64,000 bases of DNA from Beaufortia kweichowensis. Lineage: Eukaryota; Chordata; Actinopteri; Cypriniformes; Gastromyzontidae. Below are positions 1 through 12,600 of the stretch, one piece after another (position 1 is the first letter of the stretch; each line of letters begins with the position of its first letter). Location of the stretch: positions 3,547,501-3,611,500 of the forward strand of contig CM032798.1 of the NCBI GenBank assembly GCA_019155185.1, in the 5' to 3' direction. The notes under the pieces are model-generated. The model worked only from the letters and a program-made list of their open reading frames with translations. It had not been told where the DNA came from and ran no database searches. Position numbers and translations under genes: made by a program.

Positions 1-1000
1 CCTCTTTCTTATGTATGAAAAGAAGAGACAGAGATAAAGAGGGCTAAATTGAATTTAGTTTGAGCTGATTAGCAATGTCTGCTCATCTTTGTTAGATTAA
101 TCATCTAGATACTTTTGAGTGTCTTATCTTGTTGCATTCACAAAAAATTGAAATCTGGGTACTTTTACTTGCCATTAAATTCAGAGCACAATTCTTAATA
201 CTAAAAACTAGGAAAGGGTTTTAATAATTTAATTATTGTACTGTATCTGTTTAACTTTCATATCATATCAGTTGTAGTCTGTTTTCCAACCTCATACTAG
301 ATGTGGTTGAAATGTGTTCAGGTGAAAAAATGGATGCAAATAATAAAAGAATAAAAAAGAGGTTTTGTGTTTGAGTTTTGTGTCTGCTGCTGTATCTAAA
401 ATTTTTGAAAAAAAAAATAATTTTGCTACTTGTCCATATAAATAAAAAAATATATTTATATCAACATAAAATCTTAAATTATGTTATGTCATCAACAAAC
501 GTAAACCATTCATGTAGTCTCAACTTGAATGAATTATGTTGTTAAATAAATTAGTCAGCATGCTTTGTGCAAGACTGCATTTGGAAAGCAATTTTTTAAT
601 GAAGTGTTGTTTTATGTGTTAAAGAGTTTTAGAGTTTTGTGGGTTCAGAAGAATGGTGCTTGTGCTAATGTGCCTATGAGAAGATGAAAATCTTTGTTAC
701 ATTAACTAAAAATATGAGTTAAGAACTTTAATCCAAAAACTTTTTTCTGTTTTTCTAAAGTTTTACATATATTCGTGTTTGTTTAAGAAACTATTATGTG
801 CAACCGATGTACTTTAAAAAAATTTGATTTTTGTTTTCAGTGCATAATTGTTTACCATTACAGGAATAGTTATTCTTAAAATTTGGAAAAAACTAAATAG
901 TCCTTATATAATCTCCCTGTGAAGATCCTCATCCTCACAGCAAAACATGTGGAAGGACAATATGAAATAAACAAAATAAAAGCTTGGACTTATCCATTTA
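1..1000. other. AT-rich flank without recognisable gene
   Basis: I see no exon, RNA gene or named repeat here. The sequence is AT-rich with A/T runs. It could include the 3' flank of inka1 or of a neighbour outside the window. Confidence 0.5.
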
Positions 1001-1057
1001 TTGGAAGTTAACTTTTATAAAACATTTAAATAACATTAATATTTATTAATATTTATT
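997..1057 (-). terminator. inka1: Candidate inka1 polyadenylation signals
   Basis: Read on the minus strand, AATAAA occurs at 1052-1057, 1042-1047 and 997-1002, that is 110-170 bases after the inka1 stop codon. The first two sit in a short ATTTATTAAT tandem. Which one is used cannot be told from sequence. Confidence 0.45.
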
Positions 1058-1166
1058 AATACATAGAAGCATAGAAACTGTAAAAATTTTTATAAACGCA
1101 TCAGTTTCCTATTATAGGAAATGACAAGCAATCTCAGAGGCTGAGTCCATTTCCACAACAAACCCC

Positions 1167-4032
1167 TCAGATATATCCAATAATGTCATTACAAATAATC
1201 GGCTGTCGACTTCCAGTCTTCATAAGGGCACTGAACTGGTAAAAGTCTGTTCCGGCCTGGTGCAAACTTGTGTGGGACTGGTGAAAGAACGGTTTAGGAG
1301 GCTGAAAACCCACAGGACAAGACATGCGTTTAGAGCACGGCTCTACAAATCTCCCGCGTCCCTCAACTCCCTTTGACATGCCTGTTAGTTTCCTCCGCAT
1401 GTTAACCAAGAAGTCCTTGGCTATTTTGCGTCCAGCGTTTGGTTTGAGTTCAACAGAATCTGGGCATTCCGGAAGGTCCATCCAGTTTTTAATGAGGTCC
1501 GCAAAGCTGTTATCCCCAAGAACCAAAGGTTGTCTGTTACGCCCTCTAGTTAACAAAGACGTGGTCCAGTCTTCTTGACCGCTGGCTTCGAACGACGTCC
1601 AACGTTCCAGACAAGCGTCCGATGTCGATTTGGGTCTGATTCGGTTGGTACGGACACACGCAGACGATGAAACACGTACATTCCTAGTCCGTCTCAACAC
1701 CACACCCTCATCCTGCCACGATGCTTCTGAATACCCAGAATCAAACTCCAGACTTTTCACACTGCTGGGAGAACCCTGAGGCAGACGGCTCACGGCAGCT
1801 TCTTCATCCTCTTCTTCCTCTAAAGGGCTGGCCAGGCAGCAGGCCGAATCATAAGTGCTGGCGTCACTTACATCGGACATTCGTAAGCGGCTGAGGTTTT
1901 CTCGTTGTTGGGTCCTCTTTTGACAGGCTCGAGTCACATAAGAGCAATTTGATTGATCTGTATGTTCTTTTATTTGCTTTAGATCCTGCAGAGATCTCCT
2001 CATGTATCGCATCTGGTCTCGGAGACAGTCGCCTGAGTTGCGAAGACACAGCTAGAGAAAGAAATAGAAGAAATTAGTGATCTCATCCTACTGCATATGA
2101 TAAAATGCTTCATTTTAAAAGATAAACTTCTACACAATCATGTAAAATAATAGACATTTATGAATTTATAGATACTGCCAACAAAAGTTGGATTTGTGCA
2201 CGACTCTAGATATCTCCTACAAAGGCTGCATTTTTCAAGTGTTGGACATAGCCAAAAAATGCAATCGCCTTGGAAAGCAAGTCCTAAGTTGACCCGAGCT
2301 ATCCGAGAAGTTTAGATAGAAGGAATCCAAAGTTGTCTATCATCACTGCACACAATAAGTGAGAGAGAAACAAATATATGATCCATAAGCCTGTCTCAGA
2401 GGAGTATGATGGAGTATACAGCTATATCCGCACTGAATGTGGGAACAGGAAAATGAGAGGAGTCACTTCCTGACCCGATTCTGGCCACATGTCTCCCACC
2501 TCAAGGTCATGATTGAAAAAGATTGTTGTGGTCCAGAAAGGAAATGATGTCATTTTTTGACAATGTTGAACAATTTCGGCTATAGTTCACAACAAATACT
2601 ATGCTATGGTAAAGACAGTTTTGCAGTTAAGCTTTTAAATATTTTTATTCTGTAACCTTGTGTAGTTATTTATTCAGTACATTATTAATATCAAGTGGTA
2701 CTAAGATTATTAAATTACGTATCATGAGATTTTCATGATACCCAAAGGTATTTAAGAAAATATCCCAGATAGCAAAGATAATTGATTTAATGTTGAGAAT
2801 AACAAAAAAAATGTTGAGTGGACACTAAATCAATCATCTTTGCTATTTAGAATAGTAATACCAAGGTACAGAAGTACGTCTAAAAAACAGCAAGCAAAAG
2901 CTGTCAAAAATGTTGCATGAGAAGAAGCACTAAAAACAAATAAAAAATCAGACCAAACCAAATTTCGTAAGTGCTTTAAGAAAAATACTGTCAGAATTTT
3001 TTCTGGTTTGAAAGCCTCCAGGAATACACACCCTACCCCATAGACTTTCACTGTAAACATTATTTTAAGCAGGTTAACCTTCAGCCCATGAGTGAAAACA
3101 TTCCCAAGTAATTCCATTTCAATCCAAGCCTAAAGTATTCATTGAAACCATCTATCCAGAGCCCACACCTCAACAACCGAAAAGTCCCTGCCACCCCACC
3201 CTCGAATTTACTTTCACTTCAACTCTGCTGTTGAGCGTTTGGAATTCTTGGGGAATGCTTTTCTCTCTGGAAGAGGTCGACTGTAGCCCGCAGACAGGTT
3301 TGAAGCACTGCTATGAGACCAGTGACCACTCTGTGATGTTATAACAGCTGTGAGAATTTAGCCATTTGGCTCTAAGCAGAATGTGTGTGTGTTGAGTCAG
3401 TAGCCGCCAGAGGCCATGAAGAATGCACACAGTTGGGTGGTGGTTAAGCTACACTGCTTAATAAATCTTACATTTCATATCACAGTCTACAGTACAGTTT
3501 GGGGTATTTATTATGGCTGAATAAAGCACATTCCAACATGTATGTGTATTTGATGCACAAATGTGTTTAATGAAAAAACAATAATACTACTGCAGTGTGT
3601 ATATAAACAAACATTTAGGGTGTCTCAGATCAAAACGAAAGATCTTGCAAGATCCGAGAACTTTTTCCTTAAAAAGAACTTTTTCCTTAAAAAAATGACC
3701 ATGTTTCTATTGTAAAGCTATATTATTTTTTAAATATCACAGTGTAAGAAAGGGTTTGGTGTGTATGTCATTAACAGTTTTATTACAGTTGTTAAAACGC
3801 TTTCACTGTTTTTTATAGTAACACTAACTATTTTATTTACAATGGTCAAAACAATTCAAAAATATGATATAGATACAGCTACAGTATACAGTTTATAAGT
3901 AGTCTATTAGTTTGTGTAACTCATCAATCGGTATAATTTGCAAACCACAAATAACGAATTTATCTTCCAACAGTAAAGTTATTTCCTTTACATTTCCTTT
4001 AAAAGAATAAAATGAAAAACAACACTTACCAT
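1167..4032 (-). CDS. inka1: PAK4-inhibitor Inka protein (INKA1/FAM212A type)
   Basis: The protein is a 295-aa Inka-family protein. These proteins bind and inhibit the kinase PAK4 and act in actin control and neural crest (family knowledge). The coding part is split. ATG (4030-4032) is the last three bases of an exon at 4030-4086, followed directly by the donor GTAAGT. The main exon is 1167-2051, after acceptor CTAG. Joining them gives MLCLRNSGDCLRDQMRYM, in frame with the long reading frame. Visible parts are a helical N-terminus (1-30), an acidic run EEEEDEE (79-85), DSGYSEASW plus DEGVVLRR (105-122), and the Inka box (about 161-196) with RGRNRQPLVLGDN and SFADLIKNWMDLPE. The C-terminus is NDIIGYI. 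The DSGYSEASW block and the C-terminus favour INKA1 over INKA2. If the upstream exon were wrong, translation could begin at Met15 (codon at 2010-2012). I am sure of the family, less sure of the paralogue. Confidence 0.88.
2052..4029 (-). other. inka1: inka1 intron
   Basis: The intron runs from the donor after the start codon to the acceptor at 2052-2053. An 18-bp direct repeat, agaactttttccttaaaa, occurs twice around 3658-3695. I recognise nothing else. Confidence 0.6.
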
Positions 4033-4193
4033 GTTTAGTTTTCGTTTGTTGACTTCAGTCTCAGTGTATTTTTAGTGATATTTCCCCTGCAAAATATGCG
4101 TTATTTAGTTTTAAATGCAATGTTTGTGTGTACATGTATACACATAAATAAATATATATATATATGACAGAAAATAACTTTTAAGACACTTAC

Positions 4194-4400
4194 CCGTCTA
4201 TGATAAAATGAACAAGATTTATAAAGTAGTGAATAATAAACGCTCGTGCAGTAGACGCGTTTCCTCCGTCTCATACAGTCAATAAGCGTCTGCTGCTCTG
4301 AGCGCCGAGCGTTTTTGAGCGCACCGTCAGTTTCCCGTTAGCACACTCTCAGCCAATCAGAGAAGCGCGTCATCGCGCCTGCCAATCACAGGAGAACGGA
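4194..4400 (-). promoter_or_regulatory. inka1: inka1 5' exon and CCAAT-box promoter
   Basis: On the minus strand a clean donor, GACGG then GTAAGTG, ends an upstream non-coding exon at 4194. It would splice to the acceptor at 4087-4088 of the ATG exon. Just upstream the base composition becomes GC- and CpG-rich. Two inverted CCAAT boxes lie at 4353-4357 and 4382-4386, 29 bp apart, as in NF-Y promoters, with CpG-rich sequence (gcgcgtcatcgcgc) between them. The transcription start is not visible and is probably near 4250-4340. Confidence 0.5.
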
Positions 4401-4797
4401 AACGAAGAACAAGCGTTGCAGATGTGAGAGCTATAGACAGTTTTAACACATTTTAACATATAAAGAGTATAGTAAGTATTAAGTTGATAATAATAAAATA
4501 ATAAAAAAATAACTAAAGCTTTCAGGTTAATTACAAAAAGTGGTCACTTTTTGTAACTATTAAGTTAATAACACTAACCACGTCTTCTTGAAATTAACTA
4601 TAATAAATATGGTTATAATAAATACGATCCCATATTCACGTAATTGTCCAGAATTTTTACATTTTATTAACTATTTCATAATTATTTTAACCTATAATGT
4701 TTATTAGTTAAATTTGTTTTTAGCTGGATCGTCTGTTATTTTGAGGTCACTTGTAATGCATATTCTACTTTTGTTCCTCTGACGCCACCATGTGGTC

Positions 4798-4798
<1 letters not shown>

Positions 4799-4874
<76 letters not shown>

Positions 4875-4880
4875 CACACA
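4799..4880. repeat. (CA)n microsatellite flanked by (TA)n
   Basis: About 27 CA units are flanked on both sides by short TATATA runs. The tract lies between the two copies of the tandem duplication upstream of inka1. Confidence 0.95.
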
Positions 4881-5119
4881 TTTGATTTTAAAAAATCCTG
4901 AGTTTTACATTTTATTTAACGTTTCAAAATGATTTTAACTTACAAGGTTTGTAAATATGATGAGAACTGTTTTTAGGTACGCGTGAGCCACTCTTATTTT
5001 AAGTAAGTAAGTATTAATAAATAAATAATAATCAGTTTATTCCTTCACAATTAATCAACTAGGTTTATGTTTCGAATTGACAGCTCCGTTATTTTGAGGT
5101 CACTTTCACTTGCGTAGTA

Positions 5120-5175
5120 TTTGTAAGTCGCTTTGGATAAAAGCGTCAGCTAAATGTAAATGTAATGTAAATGTA
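5120..5175 (+). mobile_element. L2-type SINE/LINE 3' tail fragment
   Basis: The sequence gtaagtcgctttggataaaa, then gcgtcagctaaatg and TGTAA-like repeats, is the stem-loop tail shared by L2-clade LINEs and their SINEs in fish. Only the tail is present. Confidence 0.8.
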
Positions 5176-5452
5176 GTACTCACAGTGTTCCTCTGCCGCC
5201 ACCATGTGGTCATGTGTAAAGGTGCATAACCAAAACATGCAGAATAAATCCATAATAAAAGTTATATTATTGCATGTTTCAAAGCATCCTTCAACAAGAT
5301 AGGTAAAAATAAGGTTTTTGAAGATGTAAACTACAACTTTGTCACAAGGTTGTCACAATGAGAAGGGCTTTATGACACAATTTAAATTCTCAAATAATTT
5401 TTTGGAGCAGATATTTCTTAATGGCAGGTTCTATTGTGAGAACACACTTTTT

Positions 5453-5596
5453 AACATTTACATTTGTGAGTTTGGGAGACGTTTTAATTATCTAAAGTCC
5501 AAAACAAGTGCATTGAATCTACATTAGTATCTTTGTTCCCTGGGAATCTAACCCACAACCTCTGTGTTACTGACACAATCCTCCACCAACGGAGGT
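5453..5596 (-). mobile_element. Degenerate tRNA-derived SINE with L2-type tail
   Basis: Read on the minus strand, a tRNA-like head with a B-box-like ggttagattcc (about 5543-5554) is followed by a degraded tail ending in catttacattt. The layout matches the better copies at 10881-11128 and 35347-35490. It lies between inka1 and the 3' end of gnai2. Confidence 0.6.
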
Positions 5597-5634
5597 AAAA
5601 ACAGACAATTTTTAGAATAGAAACAAGCAGCACG

Positions 5635-6627
5635 CAGGGTCTATCTTACATATCAGTTTTATTTCCAACAAAAATCTTGTATGGTATTTAGATATTAAAC
5701 CAAAGACTGTAGTCTAAGCTTTATTTAGTTCTTAAAATGTGCTCGACACTTTTTCATCTGATGAATGAATAAAAACAGCCCTATGATCTACAGACAGTAA
5801 AAACAAGGCACAAACATTCCACGAAAGAAAAAGATGCTACGGCGACAGGAACAAGAAATGTGTAGACGGATATGAATAATTTACATGTTAGTACATTTTA
5901 GACAGTGTCAAAGTCAAGCTAGTAGAGTCTCAGACATTTTAGTGGGTGAGACAATGTTACGCTGTGGTGTGTGAGCCGTTATTTATATGGTCCATCATGC
6001 AATAATATTCAGTTTGAGCCAGCGATGAAGAATTGGTGCTGAAGTTTTACAAAAGTGAAGTTTCGTTTGCTTTCTGTGCTCACATTAACTCTACTTAATA
6101 AACATGTACCGTTGAGTTGAATAAAATTAGCACATCCATAGAAGAAGTGACTGTATTTAAAGCAAAGTCCTCACCCACCCCATTTTCAATCTGGCAAAAA
6201 CTTGAAACGAAGGTCGATAGAAACAAATATCAGAATATAATCCTGAATCTCATTTTTCTGGCAGAAAACAACTCCAAAATTAAATATTTACAAATTGAGA
6301 ACCAATATAAAATAAGGTTCAGGAAAGAAGGGCGGTGTGCTGGAATTCAGGGATTACTGGAAATCTGTTTCTTTTTCTTGTTCAAAGTCCTTTATCACAA
6401 TAAAAACATTTATATTCTTATAGGTAGTTGAAGGCAGTCTAGCATGTTGTGTAGAATCCGTCGATCAGGTCCACCAAGTAATTTATAACTTCCTGAGAAA
6501 TAACCACAACAAAATGAATACAAAATTCATGAAATTCATTCAGAAAGTGTGACAAAAATGGGAAAACTGTTGTGCATGACTTCCATATATATATATATTA
6601 ACCTTGTTGTCTTCCAGGTCACCATCA
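5635..6627 (-). terminator. gnai2: gnai2 3' UTR and polyadenylation signal
   Basis: About 1 kb follows the gnai2 stop codon. A minus-strand AATAAA lies at 5658-5663 and another at 5720-5725, so the mRNA probably ends near 5640. A long UTR is inferred. I see no other gene in this interval. Confidence 0.5.
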
Positions 6628-9600
6628 TTAAAAAAGGCCGCAGTCCTTTAGGTTGTTTTTGATGATAACATCCGTAACGGCATCAAACACAAACTGTACG
6701 TTCTTTGTGTCAGTAGCACAGGTGAAGTGGGTGTAGATCTCTTTTGTGTCCTTCTTCTTGTTAAGATCTTCAAACTTGGTTTGGATGTAACTGGCAGCCT
6801 CGTCATATTTGTTGGCTCCTGTGTAAATATTGCACACGATTTTGAACAAATAAATTGACTTTGTTATGCACTTGTTCAATAACTTACTTGCCAAGAAAAG
6901 TTACAGATTGCAGCATTAAAGTTGAAGTAATTTCTTAAACACAAACCTGGGTATTCAGGAAAGCAGATGGTTAGAGGGCTGCGTGTGATCTTCTCCTCAA
7001 ACAGATCCTTCTTATTAAGGAATAGTATGATGGAGGTCTCAGTGAACCATTTGTTGTTACAGATGGAGTCAAACAGCTTCATGCTCTCATGCATGCGATT
7101 CTGAAACACACACAGCGTTTGAAAGGATAATGACACATAGTAATACAACACAAGGGGGCGCTGTACGCACACTTTTGTTCTCTGGGGAGGATGTCAAACT
7201 CATCTCATTCACCTGATCTTTATAAGATTATAGAGACAACTAGGAAGGGGAATTATTTAACACTCACCATCTCTTCATCTTCTGCTAGCACCAGGTCATA
7301 TGCACTCAGGGCCACGCAAAAGATTATAGCAGTGACCCCCTCAAAACAATGGATCCATTTCTTTCTCTCTGACCTCTGACCTCCCACATCAAACATCCTG
7401 AAGAGAGAGACATGAAGACCAGTTTGTAAAAAACAAGACGACTGAAGGGTGATAAAAGGTAGATAATAATTTATGGATTGATGGCAAGTGACACTTTGAC
7501 CTTCACACAACTAATAAGACGTCCATAAAATCGGTCCATAATGTCATGCATAAGGTATGCCCATTAACACAGTAACATTTATTGTAGTGTTTTATAGACC
7601 TGGCTGCTTCATCTCCTGTTGACAGTTGTGTTTATTACTTTGTTTTATTCTGCTATTTTGAAGTAAATTGTTGCTATGGTGACAGGAAGTTGAAACCCAT
7701 TAAGTGGTGACTTGTTTTCTCACTGTTATATTGCCCATGTATAACTAATAATGTTTTATAAAACAATGATGAGCAGGCGATGTGAAGCAGATGTGTAGTC
7801 AAATGAAAAGTCAAATGAGTCATTTTGGTAGATATATGGTTATATAGAATATCTGGCAGGCAATAAAACTTCATATAAAATTGAGAAAACTGTGATGATC
7901 ATCACCATAGATATTTTACCTCATGTCATTCCAATTGCAAAGAAAAGATATTTTAAAGAATGTTGGTAACCAAACAATATAGGCATAAATGTCTGTTTGG
8001 TCAAAGATATAGTTTATCTGATTTCGCGAGTACATAAATACTGCAATATATAGAGTACATTAACAAGACTTGGAAACAAGCCATCTTCCCCCGATAAACT
8101 ATTTATAGTTTATTGATTTGTGTACACGTCACAAAAGATGGTGTTTGCAGACACATAACGAAACAACTCTCACTTGAAGTGCAGATCTTTAAAAGTGAAA
8201 TGCGTCTCCACAATCCCAGTGGTCTTCACTCTGGTCCTCAGAACATCCTGCTGGGTGGGAATGTAGTCGGCTCTTGCTATCCTATCCAGATCATTTAGAT
8301 AACTACACACACAAACACACACACACACACACACACACAATTAGCTCACATACATAACAACACAGATAAAAGTAGTTTGAATAATTAAAATAATCATTAA
8401 CACAACCTTGACAAGAATATTCAGTGCATCTGTGAGCGTGCCGAGTGTCTTCATTTATCTCACACTGTTACGAGGGCAGAAGCATCACGTTTATATTTAC
8501 ACTGTCTTTGGCAATTTGTGCGATTTGACCTCATGCTTTACTGTCACATAAGGTATGTTTACATCGCTTTGTATGGTTTGCAATGGAATACTGCTTATTG
8601 TAAGGGTTTCAAACCTCTTGTATCTATATTTTTTACATTGGAGTAGTATATTATTTAATACACTGTAATGTATCTCTATATTTATATTTAATACCTCATT
8701 TGTCTAAACAAGATCAAAATTAAATGTATATTACATATTATATTATTCACTGCATCTCACAAACTTCTTGCCGTTTCATTATTAACCACTAGGGGGCGTA
8801 ACAACTTTCAGGGTTTACAACCCTTTGGGTTATTGTATGCATACTACAGAGATATAAGCTGTATACTATTGCATACTACCTACACTTTTTTATAAAATAG
8901 CATTTTATTATGTTGTCATTATATTTGTCATAATATACTTGTTAATTCTATTGAGTAGCACCCATTATCAAATCAAAACATGTTATTTTGTTATCTAATT
9001 AAGTGCAAAAACGTCTTAATTTTGCTGTCTGATTAAATGAGGACTCTGTATTCCCTGCACACAGAAAATACCACATACAGTATTTAAACACTGGCAGACT
9101 CTGAGGTACACATTCTCAGCAGTGCATAAATCACAAAACGTTAAGGAATTAAACTGATTCAAGCAGATTTGATTTCCTTAAGAGCTTTCAGCAACGTAAC
9201 ATCTGCTTGCACAGGAAAGTAGACTTTGACTGCGAGCCGTAAATAGTCCTATTAGCTCAGTGATCCGTTGCTCACAGGCTATGTGCCCATGCGGTTTACT
9301 AACCGCAAACATTTCTATGGCAACCCTTGCTTGACCTTTCATACGAAATGATTCAGGATGAAAAATTAGGTCATATTCTTAAAACACGAAAGGCTATATC
9401 CTTTTCTTCGGTGTACCGCCTTTCATTTTTGCCAACTCATAAAAAATATCCAGACTGGGTAATTTTCATTAGTGTACAGCAGTAATGAGAACTACAGAGA
9501 AAAAGGAGAAAAAACGGTAGCGGTAAAACATCTGGATTTGTTACAGTAATGCGATGTTTGGGGAATCAAATATTAATGATTGTAAAAACATCTTTTATTT

Positions 9601-12600
9601 TCTATATGTAAATTCTAGATGCAATTATGTAATATTTTAGGCTTTTTTGTATTTTTTCCATTAATTCCCATAAGCATGCACCAACTTGAATTATGGCAAC
9701 AGACTTTACAGGGACATGCTGAAATATGCCCATGATTACAATCTCATTACTGTAATCATCACCTCTGTTCCCCATGGCATTTCAGTATATACTGTATAAA
9801 TCAACCCAGATATCATTATTATAATGCTTCAACAAAATAAATCCATAATCAAAATGTCTTCAAGGTAACGATGTTCAATATAAGTCATTCATATCATATC
9901 TATACAACTTAAACGACTGTATTTATCGTTGAAATGTCACAGTTCCCCAAACACACAATGAATAAATATTCAAAAACATCATTATTTAATTCATAATTCC
10001 AAATGTTTAGCTCGGAGTCATTTATAATTACAATCGGAAATGAGAAACAAAATGAGACTCTGTATGTTGGTTTCACTGTTTAATTCCCATTTCACGCTTA
10101 GAGAGCTTATTTCCCAGAATGCCTGATTCCCCCAGCAGTGGTTTTCAGGAAGAAGATATCATGTGATGGTTTGTGATGGAGCACATCTGCCATAGCTACT
10201 GCATCACAGTCATCTGATACATCAGAATAAAGATCAACCTTCTCTGATCTCATTCAACAGTCATACTGGATTGAAAAAACTGTGGGAACGCGGTATTTTT
10301 CATTCTTATGCAAGCTGCTTTAACGTTCATGAGAAACAAATTCATTCGAATGTTTTCATAGTGTGTATTTGTGTAAAAGTGCCGCATGACCGAGTCATTA
10401 ATATGCGTGTGTGGTCGGTGAAGGTCTGCGTGTCAGGACGATCCCGCTAACAACAACAGATGGATTTGCCATTGCGATCCCTGTTTGAACCTGGCTCATT
10501 TCGTAGATGCACAGTAAGTAGTGTTGTACGGTATATATTACAGATATTCTGTACAATTCTGTTACTCAGCAATACAATTTATTAACAAGCCACCAGAGGC
10601 AGAACATTACAGAGATATGATGATTTTGGGTTAGATTGATACGTAAAATCTGAAGTGATTTAACTGTTGCTGAATGACTCACAGCTTCAAGTGGTTCACC
10701 TCTAAACCAACAGCAATATAATAAAAAATATTAATGTTTAAACAAAATTCATATTTATTTCACAAAGTATAGTTGGCCTAACCGAAGGCCATTATGGCTG
10801 TCAAGAAACATAGCAACTTTCCGCATTTATGCAGAATATTAGTTAATTTACAGTTGGTTTGAATGCCAGTCAGATTTATAACATTTACATTACAATTATA
10901 AATTGGCGCAGGCTTTTATCCAAAGCGACTTTCAAGATACATTTGTATCTGTATGTGTTTGCACTGGTACATTTATTTACATGTGTGCATTTAGCAGAAA
11001 AGCAACTTATTGTGCATTATACTATACACTTTTTATGAGCATTTTTTTGGGTTATTCAATCACTGGGATTGAACCTGTGATCTTGGCGTTGCTAGTGCTA
11101 TGCTCTTACCAAGCAAGCTACAGGAAAGCTGCTAATGCAATGTATAACGCTACATATAATGCTGATATGGGATTTAAATAAAAAAACATTTTACTATTCA
11201 AAATTAAAAAATACGTAAGGTTCTGAACATAACCAGAACAATTTTTTAATAAAAATGTACATCATTTCTCCAGCTTTCTCCAATATTAACTATATAATAT
11301 GCATATTCATAATTTGAATATACAATGTAAAGGTGTAACAGCCCTGTTCATGTGTCTGTGTGTGATATGTCCACTTACTAAGCAGCAGAGTCATTGAGCT
11401 GATATTCTCTGGAGCGAGTGAAACAGCCCTGCACGCCTCCATCAGCCCAGAGTCTGCGGATCACATTGGCCAGGTCATCAGTCAAGATTCCCTGCTCCTC
11501 TGCTGCCGCCGACAAAGCAAACAGCTGCCGAGCATCATCCTGCGCGCACACACAAAAAGATGCTGTGAGCGGAGGTGCTGGCTCACTGGAGTATAGCCAA
11601 GAGACACAGTAACACCTTTTTCAGGCCAAAAAAAGTGCTGCGGTGGTACTATGGCCCAGTGATAGTATCAGATGATAATATGGAAGTGTTGTTTGATTTA
11701 TATACCTTTATATGGAATACTTGTGCTCTGGAATACTTGATATTTAATTTATTTGTTTACTTGTCAATACAAAAATATGCCTAATTAATTACATAAATAA
11801 GATTACATTCGTAAACAACTAAAACCAAATTGCACGTTTGCCTTGTTGGAACGTCATGTCCTGGCAATAGGAAAATAAAAGGAAATTTGAAGCTAAGATG
11901 TTTTTGGTAAGCGGTTTATGTTGACTAAGGGATGGGAGAGAAATAATATAATTCAAAATCAGTCGAAACGATTCGAATAAAATTCTTTAGCCAACTGTGT
12001 CCTGAAAGTGTTTATCTCAACTGATAACATATGCAAAGCATATGTCATAAAGAAAATAACTCATTGTCAGAATCCACTGTGATTTATGTGTCCAGATGTG
12101 CAGGAGTCTTACCACTCTTCCAGGCTCTCCGTAGTCTATTTTCAGGTTACTCATGGCTTTAATAATGGCCATTATTGACTGGATGGTGTTGCTGTAGACC
12201 ACGGCTCTATATTGCTTGCATTCATCTTCTGAGTAGCCATCTTCATGAATGATCCTGAGTATTAAACAAACCAGAACTGAAACAATCAACAGAATGTTAC
12301 AATGGCAGCTGGTGAAGCTAAGATTATTTTAACAAACACATAATACAGTAGCAACAATATTACCAATGATAGTAATAAAGATGTGGATGACATGTCACTT
12401 GAAGGGATTGTGTACATAATGGTGGTATTGAGAGATACCATCATCTCTCACACACTGAAATTTTATGATACTGTTTTTGCTAAAACCTGCTTTTATGGTC
12501 GCCGTGTGAAACTGCATTCCTTTCAGCCCCATAGAAATTTAATTCTGTGCAACTATTCAATGCTATATTTATATGACATTTTATACATTCATAATAAAAA

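Larger units (their letters stand above)
4656..5212. repeat. Diverged tandem duplication with insertions
   Basis: The segment 4656-4801 (from 'ttacattttattaac' to 'gccaccatgtggtcat') recurs at 4903-5212 in the same orientation. Shared blocks are the start, 'gttattttgaggtcact' and 'gccaccatgtggtcat'. The second copy is longer because of extra AT-rich DNA and an inserted SINE/L2 tail at 5120-5175. Confidence 0.65.

Noticed and set aside
11050..11125. Possible functional tRNA gene on the minus strand
   Set aside because: A- and B-box-like motifs are present but the acceptor stem does not close, and an L2-type tail follows, so it is a SINE head.
10903..11181. 92-codon plus-strand reading frame
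   Set aside because: It is the antisense of a tRNA-derived SINE.
12429..12450. tgagagat / atctctca hairpin
   Set aside because: It is an 8-bp stem in AT-rich intron DNA and could easily arise by chance.
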